This document shows, piece after piece, positions 29,646 through 38,354 of a DNA stretch of 64,000 nt. Origin of the DNA: Candidatus Nitrotoga sp. SPKER (GTDB lineage Bacteria > Pseudomonadota > Gammaproteobacteria > Burkholderiales > Gallionellaceae); NCBI GenBank assembly GCA_003402285.1, contig QFXG01000031.1:62001-126000 (forward strand), written 5' to 3'. The notes beneath the pieces were generated by a model, which was not told the DNA's origin, did no database searches, and saw only the letters and a list, made by a program, of their open reading frames with translations. The position numbers and the translations under genes are program-made. The first letter of the stretch is position 1, and each line of letters opens with the position of its first letter.

Positions 29646-30185
29646 ATGACAGATAACAACGATAATTTTGCAGCGTTGATGAGGCAGTCCCTGGATGGAG
29701 ACCAGCTGGCCTATGCTTCCTTGCTGATGGAAACCTCACGCTTCCTGCGTCCGTTCCTTGCGAAACGCCTCAGCTTCACTAACGATGTGGATGACTTGTT
29801 GCAGGAAACCCTGATTTCTATTCATAAGGCCCGCCATACTTACGACGGCAACCGCCCCTATAAGCCATGGGTATACGCCATCGCCAAATTCCGTTTGCAG
29901 GATTATTTGCGGGTGCATTATTCCGACCAACTGCGGCATGCCGTTGATTTCGACGAACTGGAAGAGAGCTTGTCTGGGCATGTAACCGAAACCGCTATTA
30001 GCTACGAATCCATCAGCGGGGAAATCCAAAAACTTCCAGAAAAGCAGGTGACCATCCTGCGGCTGTTGCATCAGGAGGGCTACACCGCCAAAGAGGTGGC
30101 GAAAAAGCTGGGTATGAATGAGTCTGCGGTAAAAGTCGCGGCGCATCGCGCCTACAAGGTATTGAGAGATAAACTGGAAAGATAA
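29646..30185 (+). CDS. sigF: ECF RNA polymerase sigma factor, SigF-like
   Basis: 179 residues. Region 2 is recognised in NDVDDLLQETLISIHKARHT with the -10 recognising helix YDGNRPYKPWVYAIAKFRLQ; region 4 in LPEKQVTILRLLHQEGYTAK followed by EVAKKLGMNESAVKVAAHRA. It forms an operon with the DUF1109 anti-sigma gene (TAATG overlap), the arrangement of SigF/NrsF. In Azospira suillum SigF/NrsF responds to reactive chlorine and drives a methionine-rich scavenger and reductase. Here it likely controls cld and the msrB-trx genes. Target promoters not defined by me. Confidence 0.9.
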   Translation: MTDNNDNFAALMRQSLDGDQLAYASLLMETSRFLRPFLAKRLSFTNDVDDLLQETLISIHKARHTYDGNRPYKPWVYAIAKFRLQDYLRVHYSDQLRHAVDFDELEESLSGHVTETAISYESISGEIQKLPEKQVTILRLLHQEGYTAKEVAKKLGMNESAVKVAAHRAYKVLRDKLER

Positions 30186-30820
30186 TGGAAAACATCGACG
30201 ATCTTATCAACAGATTGGCACAGGATACGGCGGCAGTGAAGCCTGCCCCGCACCCTTACATGCTAAGCCTCAAATGGATGGGATGGGCGGCGACCTATCT
30301 TCTCCTGTCGCTCGTGCTTTCCGGCCTGCGCCCAGACCTGATGTTAAAACTGCATCAGCCATGGTTTGTCGCTGAAATCGCAGTGCTTGCCGGCATTTTC
30401 ATCGCCACCTCGGTCAGTGCCGCGCTGCTTGCTTTTCCCGATCTGCACCAGATGCGTCGGCTTGCGTTTACACCGGTTGTTATGTTTGCGCTATTTGTTC
30501 TGGTGATGTTTCTCGCATGGCAGGCTGATAATCCGCCAGCTCCGCTACCTGTACATAGTTTTGAGTGCACCATCGGCATCACACTTATGTCGCTTTTGCC
30601 CGCAGCTTGGACATTTTTCGAGATGCGCAAATTTGCCAGTACGCATTATCACTGTGCGGGCAGCATCGCGCTGCTTTCCGCCTTCAGTGTCGGAGCATTG
30701 TGGTTGAGGCTGCACGAGGTAAATGATTCGATCATGCACGTTGTCGGGTGGCACTATCTGCCCATGATAGTTTTCGGTATCGCTGGCTTGTGGCTGGGAA
30801 AGCGCATGTTAAAGTGGTAA
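30185..30820 (+). CDS. nrsF: DUF1109 (NrsF) anti-sigma factor, membrane protein
   Basis: 211 residues with about six transmembrane helices (LLLSLVLSGLRPDL, VAEIAVLAGIFIATSVSAAL, VVMFALFVLVMFLAWQ and others). NrsF proteins hold the cognate ECF sigma factor at the inner membrane and release it on oxidative or chlorine stress through conserved cysteines; two candidate cysteines are present in SFECTIGIT and HYHCAGS. The C-terminal WHYLPM region is also family-typical. Start overlaps the sigF stop by one base. Confidence 0.9.
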   Translation: MENIDDLINRLAQDTAAVKPAPHPYMLSLKWMGWAATYLLLSLVLSGLRPDLMLKLHQPWFVAEIAVLAGIFIATSVSAALLAFPDLHQMRRLAFTPVVMFALFVLVMFLAWQADNPPAPLPVHSFECTIGITLMSLLPAAWTFFEMRKFASTHYHCAGSIALLSAFSVGALWLRLHEVNDSIMHVVGWHYLPMIVFGIAGLWLGKRMLKW

Positions 30821-30952
30821 ATATATGGTTGCCCCGTTTTATCTATAAATGTCCTCAGGTTCGTGTTGGCTGAGATGTAAGGCGCGCATTACCGATTGGG
30901 TAGGTTTATTTTCGAGCAAATTGGAAGACAGGCGCGAAGTTCCGCAGTTGGC

Positions 30953-31830
30953 GTGCGCCGTGCCAAGGCGGCGCTTTTCTGTGGGTGAGAGTCCCACCCG
31001 GCAAACGCTCCAGCCGGAAGCAACCGGAGCAACTATGGAGGTAACGAAATAGTTGAAGCCTTCGGGTAAAGCGTGTCACGAAATATGGTGACAGCGCGAG
31101 TGTGCAGGCCGGAACGTGAGTGAACGCTGAGCAATCCTCGAAAAGGAAGATGCACAGGCCGACCCAGCTGCCATACTGGGGAAGGCTGACACGACTGGGA
31201 TGTGTGAGCAAAGCAGGACGCCCAGTTGCTGTGCCGGGGTATTGGCGACAGCATGTACACAAGGAAAGCGCGGCAACACGGGAAACCCTGTTACGTGGTC
31301 AAGCGCTTGACCAACCGGACGCCCGTGAGGGACAGGCTGGGCGTGATGGGGTGGCGGAGAGGCTCGTAGTACTGACGAAGTCGGGTAATGCCGATGGAGG
31401 GAAGGAGCCTTGGTTCAAAGCAAATGCAGGAAGCAACGAGGGAATCGAGATTGGGGCAACCCTACGAAACTCGGTAATCTTCAGGAGTTGCGAAATGCAT
31501 AACATGTGGAAGCGAAGGGAGAACTCGAACCTGTTTTCGAGAAACTCCGCTGGCCGGTAACGGGCGGCGTGGGTGGTTGTGGAGTTGTCATAAAAGCTGG
31601 AGCGGGTGCGCGCCCGGCTGATTTACCAGAATCATTGGCACACGCGACTTTCCGTGGGCGAAAGCATGATGTCTTGTCCGAGAGCCGGATGCGGGAAATC
31701 TGCACGTCCGGTTCGATGAGGGGGATGTGGAAACGGAGTTATGGCAAGGTTATTTAGGCACCGCCAGACGAAAGGGGCAGTCAACAGACAAGCCGAACCT
31801 ACAGCCACCGCGCCACATCTCTACTCTACA
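30953..31830 (+). mobile_element. ORF-less (degenerate) bacterial group II intron
   Basis: The 5' boundary GTGCGCC at 30953 begins a typical domain I (gggtgagagtcccaccc pairing, then ggtaacgaaatagttgaagc). Domain V is intact at 31682-31714: GAGCCGGATGCGGG, a gaaa-like loop and GCACGTCCGGTTC. Domain VI follows; the exact 3' end is unresolved (about 31800-31830). The reverse transcriptase/maturase is gone: only traces of its N-terminus (LGNLQELRNA then a stop, and a shifted frame at 31380-31560) remain in domain IV. It could splice only with a maturase from elsewhere. It inserted 130 bases after nrsF. Confidence 0.85.
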
Positions 31831-31980
31831 CCTTGCGGATGCTCGTTCTGCCATATTGGTTGCCGAATAGCAGTCGTTCGCGACGTGCATCTATTGTCCT
31901 TGACCGAGTCATACGCTTCAATCTGTTCGGACAACAACTGCCAGTTTAAGTCTGAATTAGTACAATTAAAGCAATTGGCC

Positions 31981-32484
31981 TCAGTGATGAAAACCGCCCA
32001 CTCCGCTCCGTCTGATTGCGCTCGCCATTTCCTGCTGACGCAATTCGGACTTCATCGCCCAGAGGTGAGTCTTGTGCCAGTCTTCAGCTGTGCAGTCCTT
32101 GAAAGTCTTGGCACGCCATCTTGCTGCCCTCATCGCTGCAGGAGATGCCCAAAGCAAAAACCACAGGGTTACAACCGCAATGAGTAACGGCCACGCAAAA
32201 GACGCCATCGCACCCAAGGTGGCAAAGAACACAAAACTCAATCCAAGCTTGATACCGCCATCTTCGGTTACATGCTTAAACCCGGCCATCAAATCGTAAA
32301 CGTACTGGGTAACCGGGTTATCAAACTCAACCACGGTTTTGAAGTCATATTTGGACGGCACGATCACATCCTGGTATTTTGGTAGACCGAGCAGGCGGAG
32401 CAGCAACTGGAACGCGCCGACAGTCATCCAGTAGAGTGCAAATATCGCTACCACCGCGATAGCCAACAAAATCAAGATTCCCAT
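31981..32484 (-). CDS. Hypothetical membrane protein
   Basis: 167 residues. An N-terminal segment (ILILLAIAVVAIFALYWMTV) and a central pair (LSFVFFATLGAMASFAWPLL, IAVVTLWFLLWASPAAM) give two or three membrane helices; the C-terminal tail is basic and soluble. I do not recognise the family. It has a good Shine-Dalgarno and lies between the intron and vapBC, on the minus strand. Confidence 0.55.
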   Translation of the reverse strand: MGILILLAIAVVAIFALYWMTVGAFQLLLRLLGLPKYQDVIVPSKYDFKTVVEFDNPVTQYVYDLMAGFKHVTEDGGIKLGLSFVFFATLGAMASFAWPLLIAVVTLWFLLWASPAAMRAARWRAKTFKDCTAEDWHKTHLWAMKSELRQQEMASAIRRSGVGGFHH

Positions 32485-32517
32485 TTTTGCCTTCCGTATC
32501 TAAAACATTTTAGCAAT

Positions 32518-32913
32518 TTAGCCGATCAACCTCATCCCGCAATTCTTGACCGCATCTCGGTCAAATGTTGCCGTATAGCCACACCCCGTCTCGTTGGCCG
32601 AACGCTCGATCAAGCAGTCTGCAAAATCAGCATTACTTGCCTTGAATAGTCGTAACGCTTTCCAGGCAACGTCGGCATTCTCCACGATAATTTCTTTGGT
32701 GCGCAACAACGTCTCCAGCACTACGCATATCTCAGTTTTTGATGATGAGTAGCAGCCCGTTAACACCCAGACCAATTCCACCACTGAAATAAGGCTAACA
32801 TAGCCCGGCTCATACGCAGCTAACGACTCAATTAATCGCGTAGCTTTGGGCGACTGCACTGGATCGTCCTGCGCGATATAGCGAACGAGAACGTTGGTAT
32901 CCAGGCCAATCAT
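32518..32913 (-). CDS. vapC: VapC-family PIN-domain ribonuclease toxin
   Basis: 131 residues. PIN domain: IGLDTNVLVRYIAQDD with the first Asp, SLISVVELVWVL with the conserved Glu, and NADFADCLIE followed by TFDRDAVKN with the C-terminal Asp residues. VapC toxins cleave tRNA or rRNA when not bound by VapB. The start overlaps the antitoxin gene by four bases. All acidic metal ligands are present, so it should be active. Confidence 0.93.
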   Translation of the reverse strand: MIGLDTNVLVRYIAQDDPVQSPKATRLIESLAAYEPGYVSLISVVELVWVLTGCYSSSKTEICVVLETLLRTKEIIVENADVAWKALRLFKASNADFADCLIERSANETGCGYTATFDRDAVKNCGMRLIG

Positions 32914-33152
32914 CTGGCTTTTGCTCCGCGAACGGCGATGGCCTGATTCATTGCCGCTATCGATATCGGCGATGTCGGTTTGCGCACCAACCCCTTCAAT
33001 GCACTCACAGACTGCGTAGATGCGACCAACTCGAACCGTCCCGGCTCCACTTGAACAAACTCTACTCGATCACCGGCCTCTACACCAAGCGCGGCTCGCA
33101 CGACGGCGGGAATAGTGATCTGCCCCTTGCTGGTTATGGTTGCAGTTGACAT
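32910..33152 (-). CDS. vapB: VapB-type antitoxin (AbrB/SpoVT fold)
   Basis: 80 residues. The swapped-hairpin AbrB DNA-binding fold is clear: TITSKGQITIPAVVRAALGV, EAGDRVEFVQ and the strand PGRFELVA. The C-terminus neutralises VapC. The gene leads the pair and overlaps vapC by four bases, the standard antitoxin-first order. Confidence 0.93.
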   Translation of the reverse strand: MSTATITSKGQITIPAVVRAALGVEAGDRVEFVQVEPGRFELVASTQSVSALKGLVRKPTSPISIAAMNQAIAVRGAKAR

Positions 33153-33535
33153 GAATCTTCCTGTTAAAAACTTGCCTTACATTAAAGTAAGGATAGTAAA
33201 ATGTCAACAACAAGAACGAAGATAGATATTCAGCTTAGAGCTGTTTGAACGACTGCTTAATGGGAGGTCAATTCAAGAACCGACGTACAGTTGAGTGCCA
33301 TTAAGCGACATTTTAGGTTGAAAATACGCGGCTTGAAAGCCGCTGTTTATTAAGCCCTGCAAGGTGGATAAAGGTAGCGACCGTTATCGATGTGTAAATC
33401 GATGACCGCTATCGTGCCATATATAGCGCACCTTATCACGGGTGAGTAAAAGCCCGTCCTGCCTGCCTGCCCTGTTGACATTTCCCATAATGGGAAATAT
33501 TATCGTATCCTATCTATGGGAATCCACCCCGTTAA
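33153..33535. other. Intergenic region between vapBC and higBA
   Basis: About 383 bases. Contains the vapB promoter region, a hairpin GCGGCTT-GA-AAGCCGC at 33328-33343 with a following T-rich stretch (a weak terminator), and the higBA promoter described below. No gene is seen. Confidence 0.5.
33475..33503 (+). promoter_or_regulatory. higBA promoter with operator inside the spacer
   Basis: TTGACA (33475-33480), a 17-base spacer and TATTAT (33498-33503) form a strong sigma-70 promoter. The spacer is itself a palindrome: ATTTCCCAT-A-ATGGGAAAT (33480-33498). An antitoxin dimer bound there would exclude RNA polymerase, giving the usual autoregulation of a toxin-antitoxin operon. Confidence 0.8.
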
Positions 33536-33820
33536 ATGCGTATATTAAGTTTACCTCTGCTCGAAGATTTCAAACGACATCACGCAGATGTTCGCGGACA
33601 GTTGGATGCGTGGCGCGATGAAGTTGAACGGGAGACATGGCAAACGTCCCAAGATATAAAACGGCGATTTAAATCTGCTGATTTCTTGGCTGACAATCGG
33701 GTGATCTTCAATATTAAAGGTAATTCGTACCGGCTGGTTGTACAAGTTCGATACCGGGGCGGGATTGTCGTAATCGAGTGGGTTGGAACCCATGCAGCAT
33801 ATTGCAAGAAGAAATTTTAA
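33536..33820 (+). CDS. higB: HigB-family mRNA interferase toxin
   Basis: 94 residues of the HigB_toxin family (RelE superfamily): WRDEVERETWQTSQDIKRRF, then FLADNRVIFNIKGNSYRLVV and IVVIEWVGTHAAYCKK. The toxin cleaves translated mRNA on the ribosome. It precedes its antitoxin, the order typical of higBA and the reverse of most pairs. The autoregulated promoter lies 33 bases upstream. Confidence 0.92.
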   Translation: MRILSLPLLEDFKRHHADVRGQLDAWRDEVERETWQTSQDIKRRFKSADFLADNRVIFNIKGNSYRLVVQVRYRGGIVVIEWVGTHAAYCKKKF

Positions 33821-33861
33821 GCCGATAAAAATACATTGAAATGTATGCCGGGAGAAAAAGA

Positions 33862-35073
33862 ATGAATATTAAAGTTATCAAGTCCAATAATGACTATGCT
33901 CAAGCAATGGCGCGATTTACTGCGCTGATGACGCTCGACCCAAAAGACGGTTCGAAGGAAGATAACGAACTGGAACTTTTGGCGCTGGTGATTGAAGACT
34001 ACGAACGCAAAATCGTACCACCTGTCGTGCCCGACCCAGTAGAGGCTATTCTGTTCCGCATGGATCAAATGAAACTCGGGCGCAAAGAATTGGAACCCTA
34101 TATTGGCTCCATCTCCAAAGTCTCGGAGGTGTTATCACGCAAGCGTCCTCTCTCTCTCTCCATGATCCGCCGCCTGCATAAAGGGCTGGGTATCCCGGCA
34201 GATGTGCTTATCGGTGGCGCTGAGAGTAACCAGACAGCCATAGGCGAAGAGCCAGAGATGGAATACACGAAGCTCCCCCTGAAAGAGATGCTTGAGCGCG
34301 GATGCTTTGGCGAGTTCAAGGGGAATGCGCAGCGGCTTAAAGATTATGCCGAAGACCTTGCCCTCAAGTTCATGTATGGGCTCTTACCCAAACAAGCCGA
34401 ACCGGCATTTTTGCGCGCACCACTACACCAGCGCGGCACACGGGGTGCGGACGGATATGCGCTGCTGGCATGGCGGCTATGCGTTATCAAAAAAGCACGT
34501 GCCAATCCCGCCCCTCGCGAGTATAAAAAAGGTGTCATCACAGCGAAATGGCTGAAAGACCTCGCCCGGCTTTCGGCATTCGAAGACGGCCCGCGTTTGG
34601 CGCGTGAGCAACTTGGCATGGCGGGAATCACCTTGGTTATTGAGCCTCACTTCAAAGGTACTTATCTTGATGGGGCAGCCATGCTTGATGAAGGCCGTCC
34701 CGTTGTCGCCATGACACTGCGCCATGACCGTCTGGATAATTTCTGGTTTGTGCTGATGCACGAGCTGGCTCACGTCGCCAAGCACCTGGATGAGGCGCAT
34801 CCGTTATTCACCGACGATCTGGATAGCCTGGTTGAACTGGATCGCATAGAACGTGAGGCCGATGACATTGCAGGCGAAGCACTCATCCCGCAAACCGCAT
34901 GGCAAAAATCGGCTGCCCGTACCAGCCACCTAACCACGGATGTGGTTGCCTTGGCGGAAAAGCTGGGTGTTCACCCTGCCATCGTTGCTGGCCGTGTAAG
35001 ACACGAGACAAAAAACTTCCGTCTGCTTGCAAGGCAACTTGGCCAAGGCCAAGCCAGCCGACACTTTGCATAG
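33862..35073 (+). CDS. HigA-type antitoxin fused to an ImmA/IrrE-like Zn protease
   Basis: 403 residues, about three times the length of a HigA. Residues ~1-120 are the antitoxin (VEAILFRMDQMKLGRKELEP, then SKVSEVLSRKRPLSLSMIRR, a HigA-type helix-turn-helix). A linker leads to a C-terminal ImmA/IrrE metallopeptidase domain with HELAH at residues 300-304 and a third-ligand Glu near 332 in EREADDIAGEALIP. ImmA proteases degrade repressors. The fusion may cleave its own antitoxin half or another regulator. It follows higB after 41 bases. Confidence 0.9.
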   Translation: MNIKVIKSNNDYAQAMARFTALMTLDPKDGSKEDNELELLALVIEDYERKIVPPVVPDPVEAILFRMDQMKLGRKELEPYIGSISKVSEVLSRKRPLSLSMIRRLHKGLGIPADVLIGGAESNQTAIGEEPEMEYTKLPLKEMLERGCFGEFKGNAQRLKDYAEDLALKFMYGLLPKQAEPAFLRAPLHQRGTRGADGYALLAWRLCVIKKARANPAPREYKKGVITAKWLKDLARLSAFEDGPRLAREQLGMAGITLVIEPHFKGTYLDGAAMLDEGRPVVAMTLRHDRLDNFWFVLMHELAHVAKHLDEAHPLFTDDLDSLVELDRIEREADDIAGEALIPQTAWQKSAARTSHLTTDVVALAEKLGVHPAIVAGRVRHETKNFRLLARQLGQGQASRHFA

Positions 35074-35202
35074 CTGCATATATGCACGGCTGGTCTGGGG
35101 ACGATGGGTAGTGCGGTGTTAGAATATTTTTGTTTCTGACAGCGTGGGAATAAAGATGTGCCCACCATGATTGACTGGATAAATCAATAACAGAGGTGCT
35201 AT

Positions 35203-36453
35203 ATGAGTGCTGGCGCGGGCTCTAAGTGGGATCAGCTTGGAATTAGTGGCACGTTAGCGAGTGAGCTACGCCGAATGGAAGATGCTCGCCTTGGTTGGCT
35301 TAAACATCTTCAGCCCTACTCCAGTATTACCGAGGAAGTTCACAAGATCAATAAAGCCACAAACGCGGCATTATATGTCGGGCAATTAGCAGCATTGCAG
35401 GACGCTAAGCAGTTGCTGGATCAGCAAGATTATTTTAAGCAGATGCTTGATCCAATTGCTGACATCCGCAAGCAGTACGCATTTGATCCGAACTTGCAAC
35501 GCATGATAGACGTTGCCACAAAACCTGCATGGTTGAGTGATGAGCTTGCCCGTACATTTAAGGATGTGGGCCAGGTTAGTGCTTTAGCTACCATGGAAAA
35601 AGGCATACAGGCATCACTACGTCACGCGCGCGAAGCTCTCGCAGTGACAAGTGCATCTAGCCAGATTTCTCAGATGATGAAGTCATTCCAGATTGTGAAC
35701 AAGCAATGGGAGATACCCAAAGGACTTGTGGAATCGGTTGGTGCCCTCAAAGCTCTTCAAGAGTCGGTTGGCAGGCTCACAATACCTGTGATCGATTGGT
35801 CTTCCGCTGCTACGCTTGCTAGGCTTCTAGGTAAAGAGGGCATAGAGACACAGCTTGCGGCCTTGGGCATTCGGGCTGACGGTACGCTGCTAGAAGTAGG
35901 TGAAGAAACAGCGGAGCAAGAAAACGGAATAGGGTTTATGGAGCTCTTGACGTTGCTAAGCTTTATTGCAACCTTTCTGATTCCCTACTTGCAAGAACTA
36001 TCCTCGAACAAGTGGCAAGGAAAAACAGATTCTGAACTTGCTGTTCATCGTCAGCTCCTTGAAAAACAAGAGCAGCAGCTTATAGCACTGTCCAGGCTTG
36101 TTGAGAAATCAATAGAGAAAGAAGTCAAAAGAGCAAATGATCGCTTTGTAGTTCTTGGGCGAGTGACCATCGTGCGATCTGATCCTGAAAATGGATCATT
36201 AATTGTGAGCAAACTTTTCCCGCGTGAAGTTGTGAAACCTCTTGCAGAGCAGGGAAAGTGGATTCAGATCGAATACTACGACTGGCTACGCCAGCAAGAT
36301 TACAGGGGTTGGGCTTTGAAGAAGTATTTTAAGCGAGTGCCAGCAACCTATGCGCACAATGACCAACTGGAGGATGAGGAGTTGCGCCAGCAGGCCGAGG
36401 CTCGTCTGAACGACGGCCAGCAGCCGATCAAGGTTAACTTGAATGACTTATGA
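35203..36453 (+). CDS. Coiled-coil/membrane protein with SH3-like domain and a RelB/StbD-like tail
   Basis: 416 residues. The N-terminal two-thirds are helical and unrecognised. One hydrophobic stretch (LTLLSFIATFLIPYLQEL) is followed by a coiled coil (LLEKQEQQLIALSRLVEKS) and an SH3-like domain (GRVTIVRSDPENGSLIVSKL to WALKKYFKRV). The last ~28 residues (DEELRQQAEARLNDGQQP, IKVNLNDL) look like the end of an antitoxin of the RelB/StbD/Phd type. The gene overlaps the relE start exactly as an antitoxin would. It looks like a recombinant that kept only the neutralising tail of the original antitoxin. Similar host-defence proteins with SH3 tails exist, but no family is certain. Confidence 0.6.
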   Translation: MSAGAGSKWDQLGISGTLASELRRMEDARLGWLKHLQPYSSITEEVHKINKATNAALYVGQLAALQDAKQLLDQQDYFKQMLDPIADIRKQYAFDPNLQRMIDVATKPAWLSDELARTFKDVGQVSALATMEKGIQASLRHAREALAVTSASSQISQMMKSFQIVNKQWEIPKGLVESVGALKALQESVGRLTIPVIDWSSAATLARLLGKEGIETQLAALGIRADGTLLEVGEETAEQENGIGFMELLTLLSFIATFLIPYLQELSSNKWQGKTDSELAVHRQLLEKQEQQLIALSRLVEKSIEKEVKRANDRFVVLGRVTIVRSDPENGSLIVSKLFPREVVKPLAEQGKWIQIEYYDWLRQQDYRGWALKKYFKRVPATYAHNDQLEDEELRQQAEARLNDGQQPIKVNLNDL

Positions 36454-36727
36454 ATTGGTTTTCCACCCAAGCGCGATGAGTGAGAGGAATAAGCTGGCCA
36501 AGCCGATCAGGGAGCAATTCAAGAAAAAATTGGGCAAACGCTTGGAAAATCCTCGCGTGGAATCGGCTCACGTCAGTGGTGGCAGCCATCTCTTCAAGAT
36601 CAAGCTGCGTGCAGCAGGTTTTCGGCTGGTGTATCAGGTGCAGGATCAGACCATCACAGTGCTGGTGTTGTCGGTGGGCAAGCGTGAGTGCAATGCAGCA
36701 TACAATGCCGCGCTAGTACGGTTATGA
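36443..36727 (+). CDS. relE: RelE/ParE-family toxin
   Basis: 94 residues of the RelE family: MTYELVFHPSAMSERNKLAK, then REQFKKKLGKRLENPRVES and FKIKLRAAGFRLVYQVQDQT with the conserved basic and aromatic residues, and VGKRE near the C-terminus. RelE toxins cut mRNA in the ribosome. The start overlaps the preceding gene by 11 bases. A normal 80-residue antitoxin gene is missing; only its tail is left, fused to the upstream protein. Confidence 0.92.
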   Translation: MTYELVFHPSAMSERNKLAKPIREQFKKKLGKRLENPRVESAHVSGGSHLFKIKLRAAGFRLVYQVQDQTITVLVLSVGKRECNAAYNAALVRL

Positions 36728-36798
36728 TTGATGCCCACAGCGTGGGAACAAAAACGTGCCCACCCTTGACTATTTGTTCACGGAATTAAATCTGCGCA

Positions 36799-38283
36799 AT
36801 GTCCGATTTATCCGATCATCCCCCATATTCTGCCGTTGACCCTGAGCCGTGGAAGGCCGTTTTTGTTGACGTTGCTAATGGCACGCCTGACGAACCGACA
36901 AAGGCAGGCTTGCTTGCTCTGGTGCGGCATGGAAAAGATGTGTGGAACGCATGGCGCAACGCCTATCCGTGCAGAGTACACAGGGCAATCAATGTAGTTA
37001 CTACGGTTGGGCCGAAGGTCTATCTAAGGGGGCATGTATTCCAAGATAACGTGAATTTTGCCGAATTTCTGTTTGGAGACGATGCCGATTTTGAAGGTGT
37101 ACATTTTAGAAAAACGGCTATTTTTGCTGGCGCACAATTTGGTGACATGGCAAATTTTGGCTTTACCCGATTTGAAGGTCCTGCGGTATTCTTGGGGGCA
37201 CAATTTGGCGATGATGCTAGATTCGTTGGCGCGAAATTTGACGATCAGACCACTTTTAAGGGCGCTCAATGCGGAGGGAAAGCAAGATTTTCCGGGGCTC
37301 AATTTGGCTCCCATGCGAATTTTGAAGGAACTCAGTTTGGCGATTTAACGCAATTTGGTGGCGTATCGTTTAATGATTTAGCACTGTTTGGAGGACTTGA
37401 CTGGGCGAGCCTTGGATATATCTACGGTGAATTTTTAGATGATCGGCGTGCGTGGGCTAATTTGCGTGGTCTTGATCCGCAGGCATTCGGGCGCATCGAT
37501 TTTGGTGGCGCAAAGTTTCTGGGCAGTTCCGATTTCTCGAATAGACACTTTACAGGAACAACTAATTTCGGCTTGTCGCGCGTTTCGTCAGCGGTTCACC
37601 GCAGCATTAATGAACACGGCAACGTATTGGCTCAGATAATCGCAGAGGTAAACATACCATCAGGTCTACCGACATTCTTTGAGATTCCGCCTGCATTTCA
37701 CAATTCAACACTGCACCAAGACACGACCTTCCAAGGCGCAATATTTCCGAAGAAGGCGCACGGCAATGAAATGTGTGCCCGTGCTTACCGTACACTGAAG
37801 CTGGCGTTCGCTCAGCAGCACGCTGTGCGTGAAGAACAACGCTTCTTCAAGCTGGAAATGGCCGAAGAGGCGGCGCTTGATACAGGGGCTAAGCGTTGGT
37901 TGTATCGCGTATATAAGGAAGTTGCAGGCTACGGCTTCAGCCTCATCCGACCTTTTGCGGGGGGTTTGTGTCTGACAGGTTTGCTTGCGATTGTTTACGG
38001 TGTGCTGATGCGGGGGGCGGGCACAACGCCTGGCTTTGCTGTTTTTAGTAAAGCACCAATTGATTGGCAACTCACTACACAATGGGTGCAGTTTGTCCTG
38101 ATCAATCTGCTTCCATTGCCCGGATTTGATGAAACGCTCAAAGAGTTACGCAGCACGCTGTTCGGTAACTCTGGCTGGTGGCCATTGCTCGCGACAATTG
38201 CGGAAGCTATGCACAAAATTTGCGTTTTGCTGGCAGTATTCTTAATCGGCCTGGCGCTACGGAACTTATTTAAGTTGAAATAG
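36799..38283 (+). CDS. Pentapeptide-repeat-like membrane protein
   Basis: 494 residues. From about residue 80 to 190 there is a run of repeats of the form (A/G)xFxGAQFGDxA (for example FVGAKFDDQTTFKGAQCGGK), giving a right-handed quadrilateral helix like pentapeptide proteins, with Phe as the central residue. A second short repeat lies at GGAKFLGSSDFSNRHFTGTT. The C-terminal ~130 residues have three membrane segments (GGLCLTGLLAIVYGVLMRGA, QFVLINLLPLPGF, ICVLLAVFLIGLALRNLF). Pentapeptide plus membrane domains occur in potential channel or surface proteins. Function unknown; may belong to a defence or exclusion role. Confidence 0.72.
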   Translation: MSDLSDHPPYSAVDPEPWKAVFVDVANGTPDEPTKAGLLALVRHGKDVWNAWRNAYPCRVHRAINVVTTVGPKVYLRGHVFQDNVNFAEFLFGDDADFEGVHFRKTAIFAGAQFGDMANFGFTRFEGPAVFLGAQFGDDARFVGAKFDDQTTFKGAQCGGKARFSGAQFGSHANFEGTQFGDLTQFGGVSFNDLALFGGLDWASLGYIYGEFLDDRRAWANLRGLDPQAFGRIDFGGAKFLGSSDFSNRHFTGTTNFGLSRVSSAVHRSINEHGNVLAQIIAEVNIPSGLPTFFEIPPAFHNSTLHQDTTFQGAIFPKKAHGNEMCARAYRTLKLAFAQQHAVREEQRFFKLEMAEEAALDTGAKRWLYRVYKEVAGYGFSLIRPFAGGLCLTGLLAIVYGVLMRGAGTTPGFAVFSKAPIDWQLTTQWVQFVLINLLPLPGFDETLKELRSTLFGNSGWWPLLATIAEAMHKICVLLAVFLIGLALRNLFKLK

Positions 38284-38354
38284 ATGACCCGTTACGGAAA
38301 TCTCAATTACACACATTATTTATCGCACCTTTTGATAATCGCCTCATATGAACA

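Noticed and set aside
31120..31560. 146-codon ORF in the intron
   Set aside because: It is the structural RNA of group II domains and a decayed start of the maturase, not a gene of its own.
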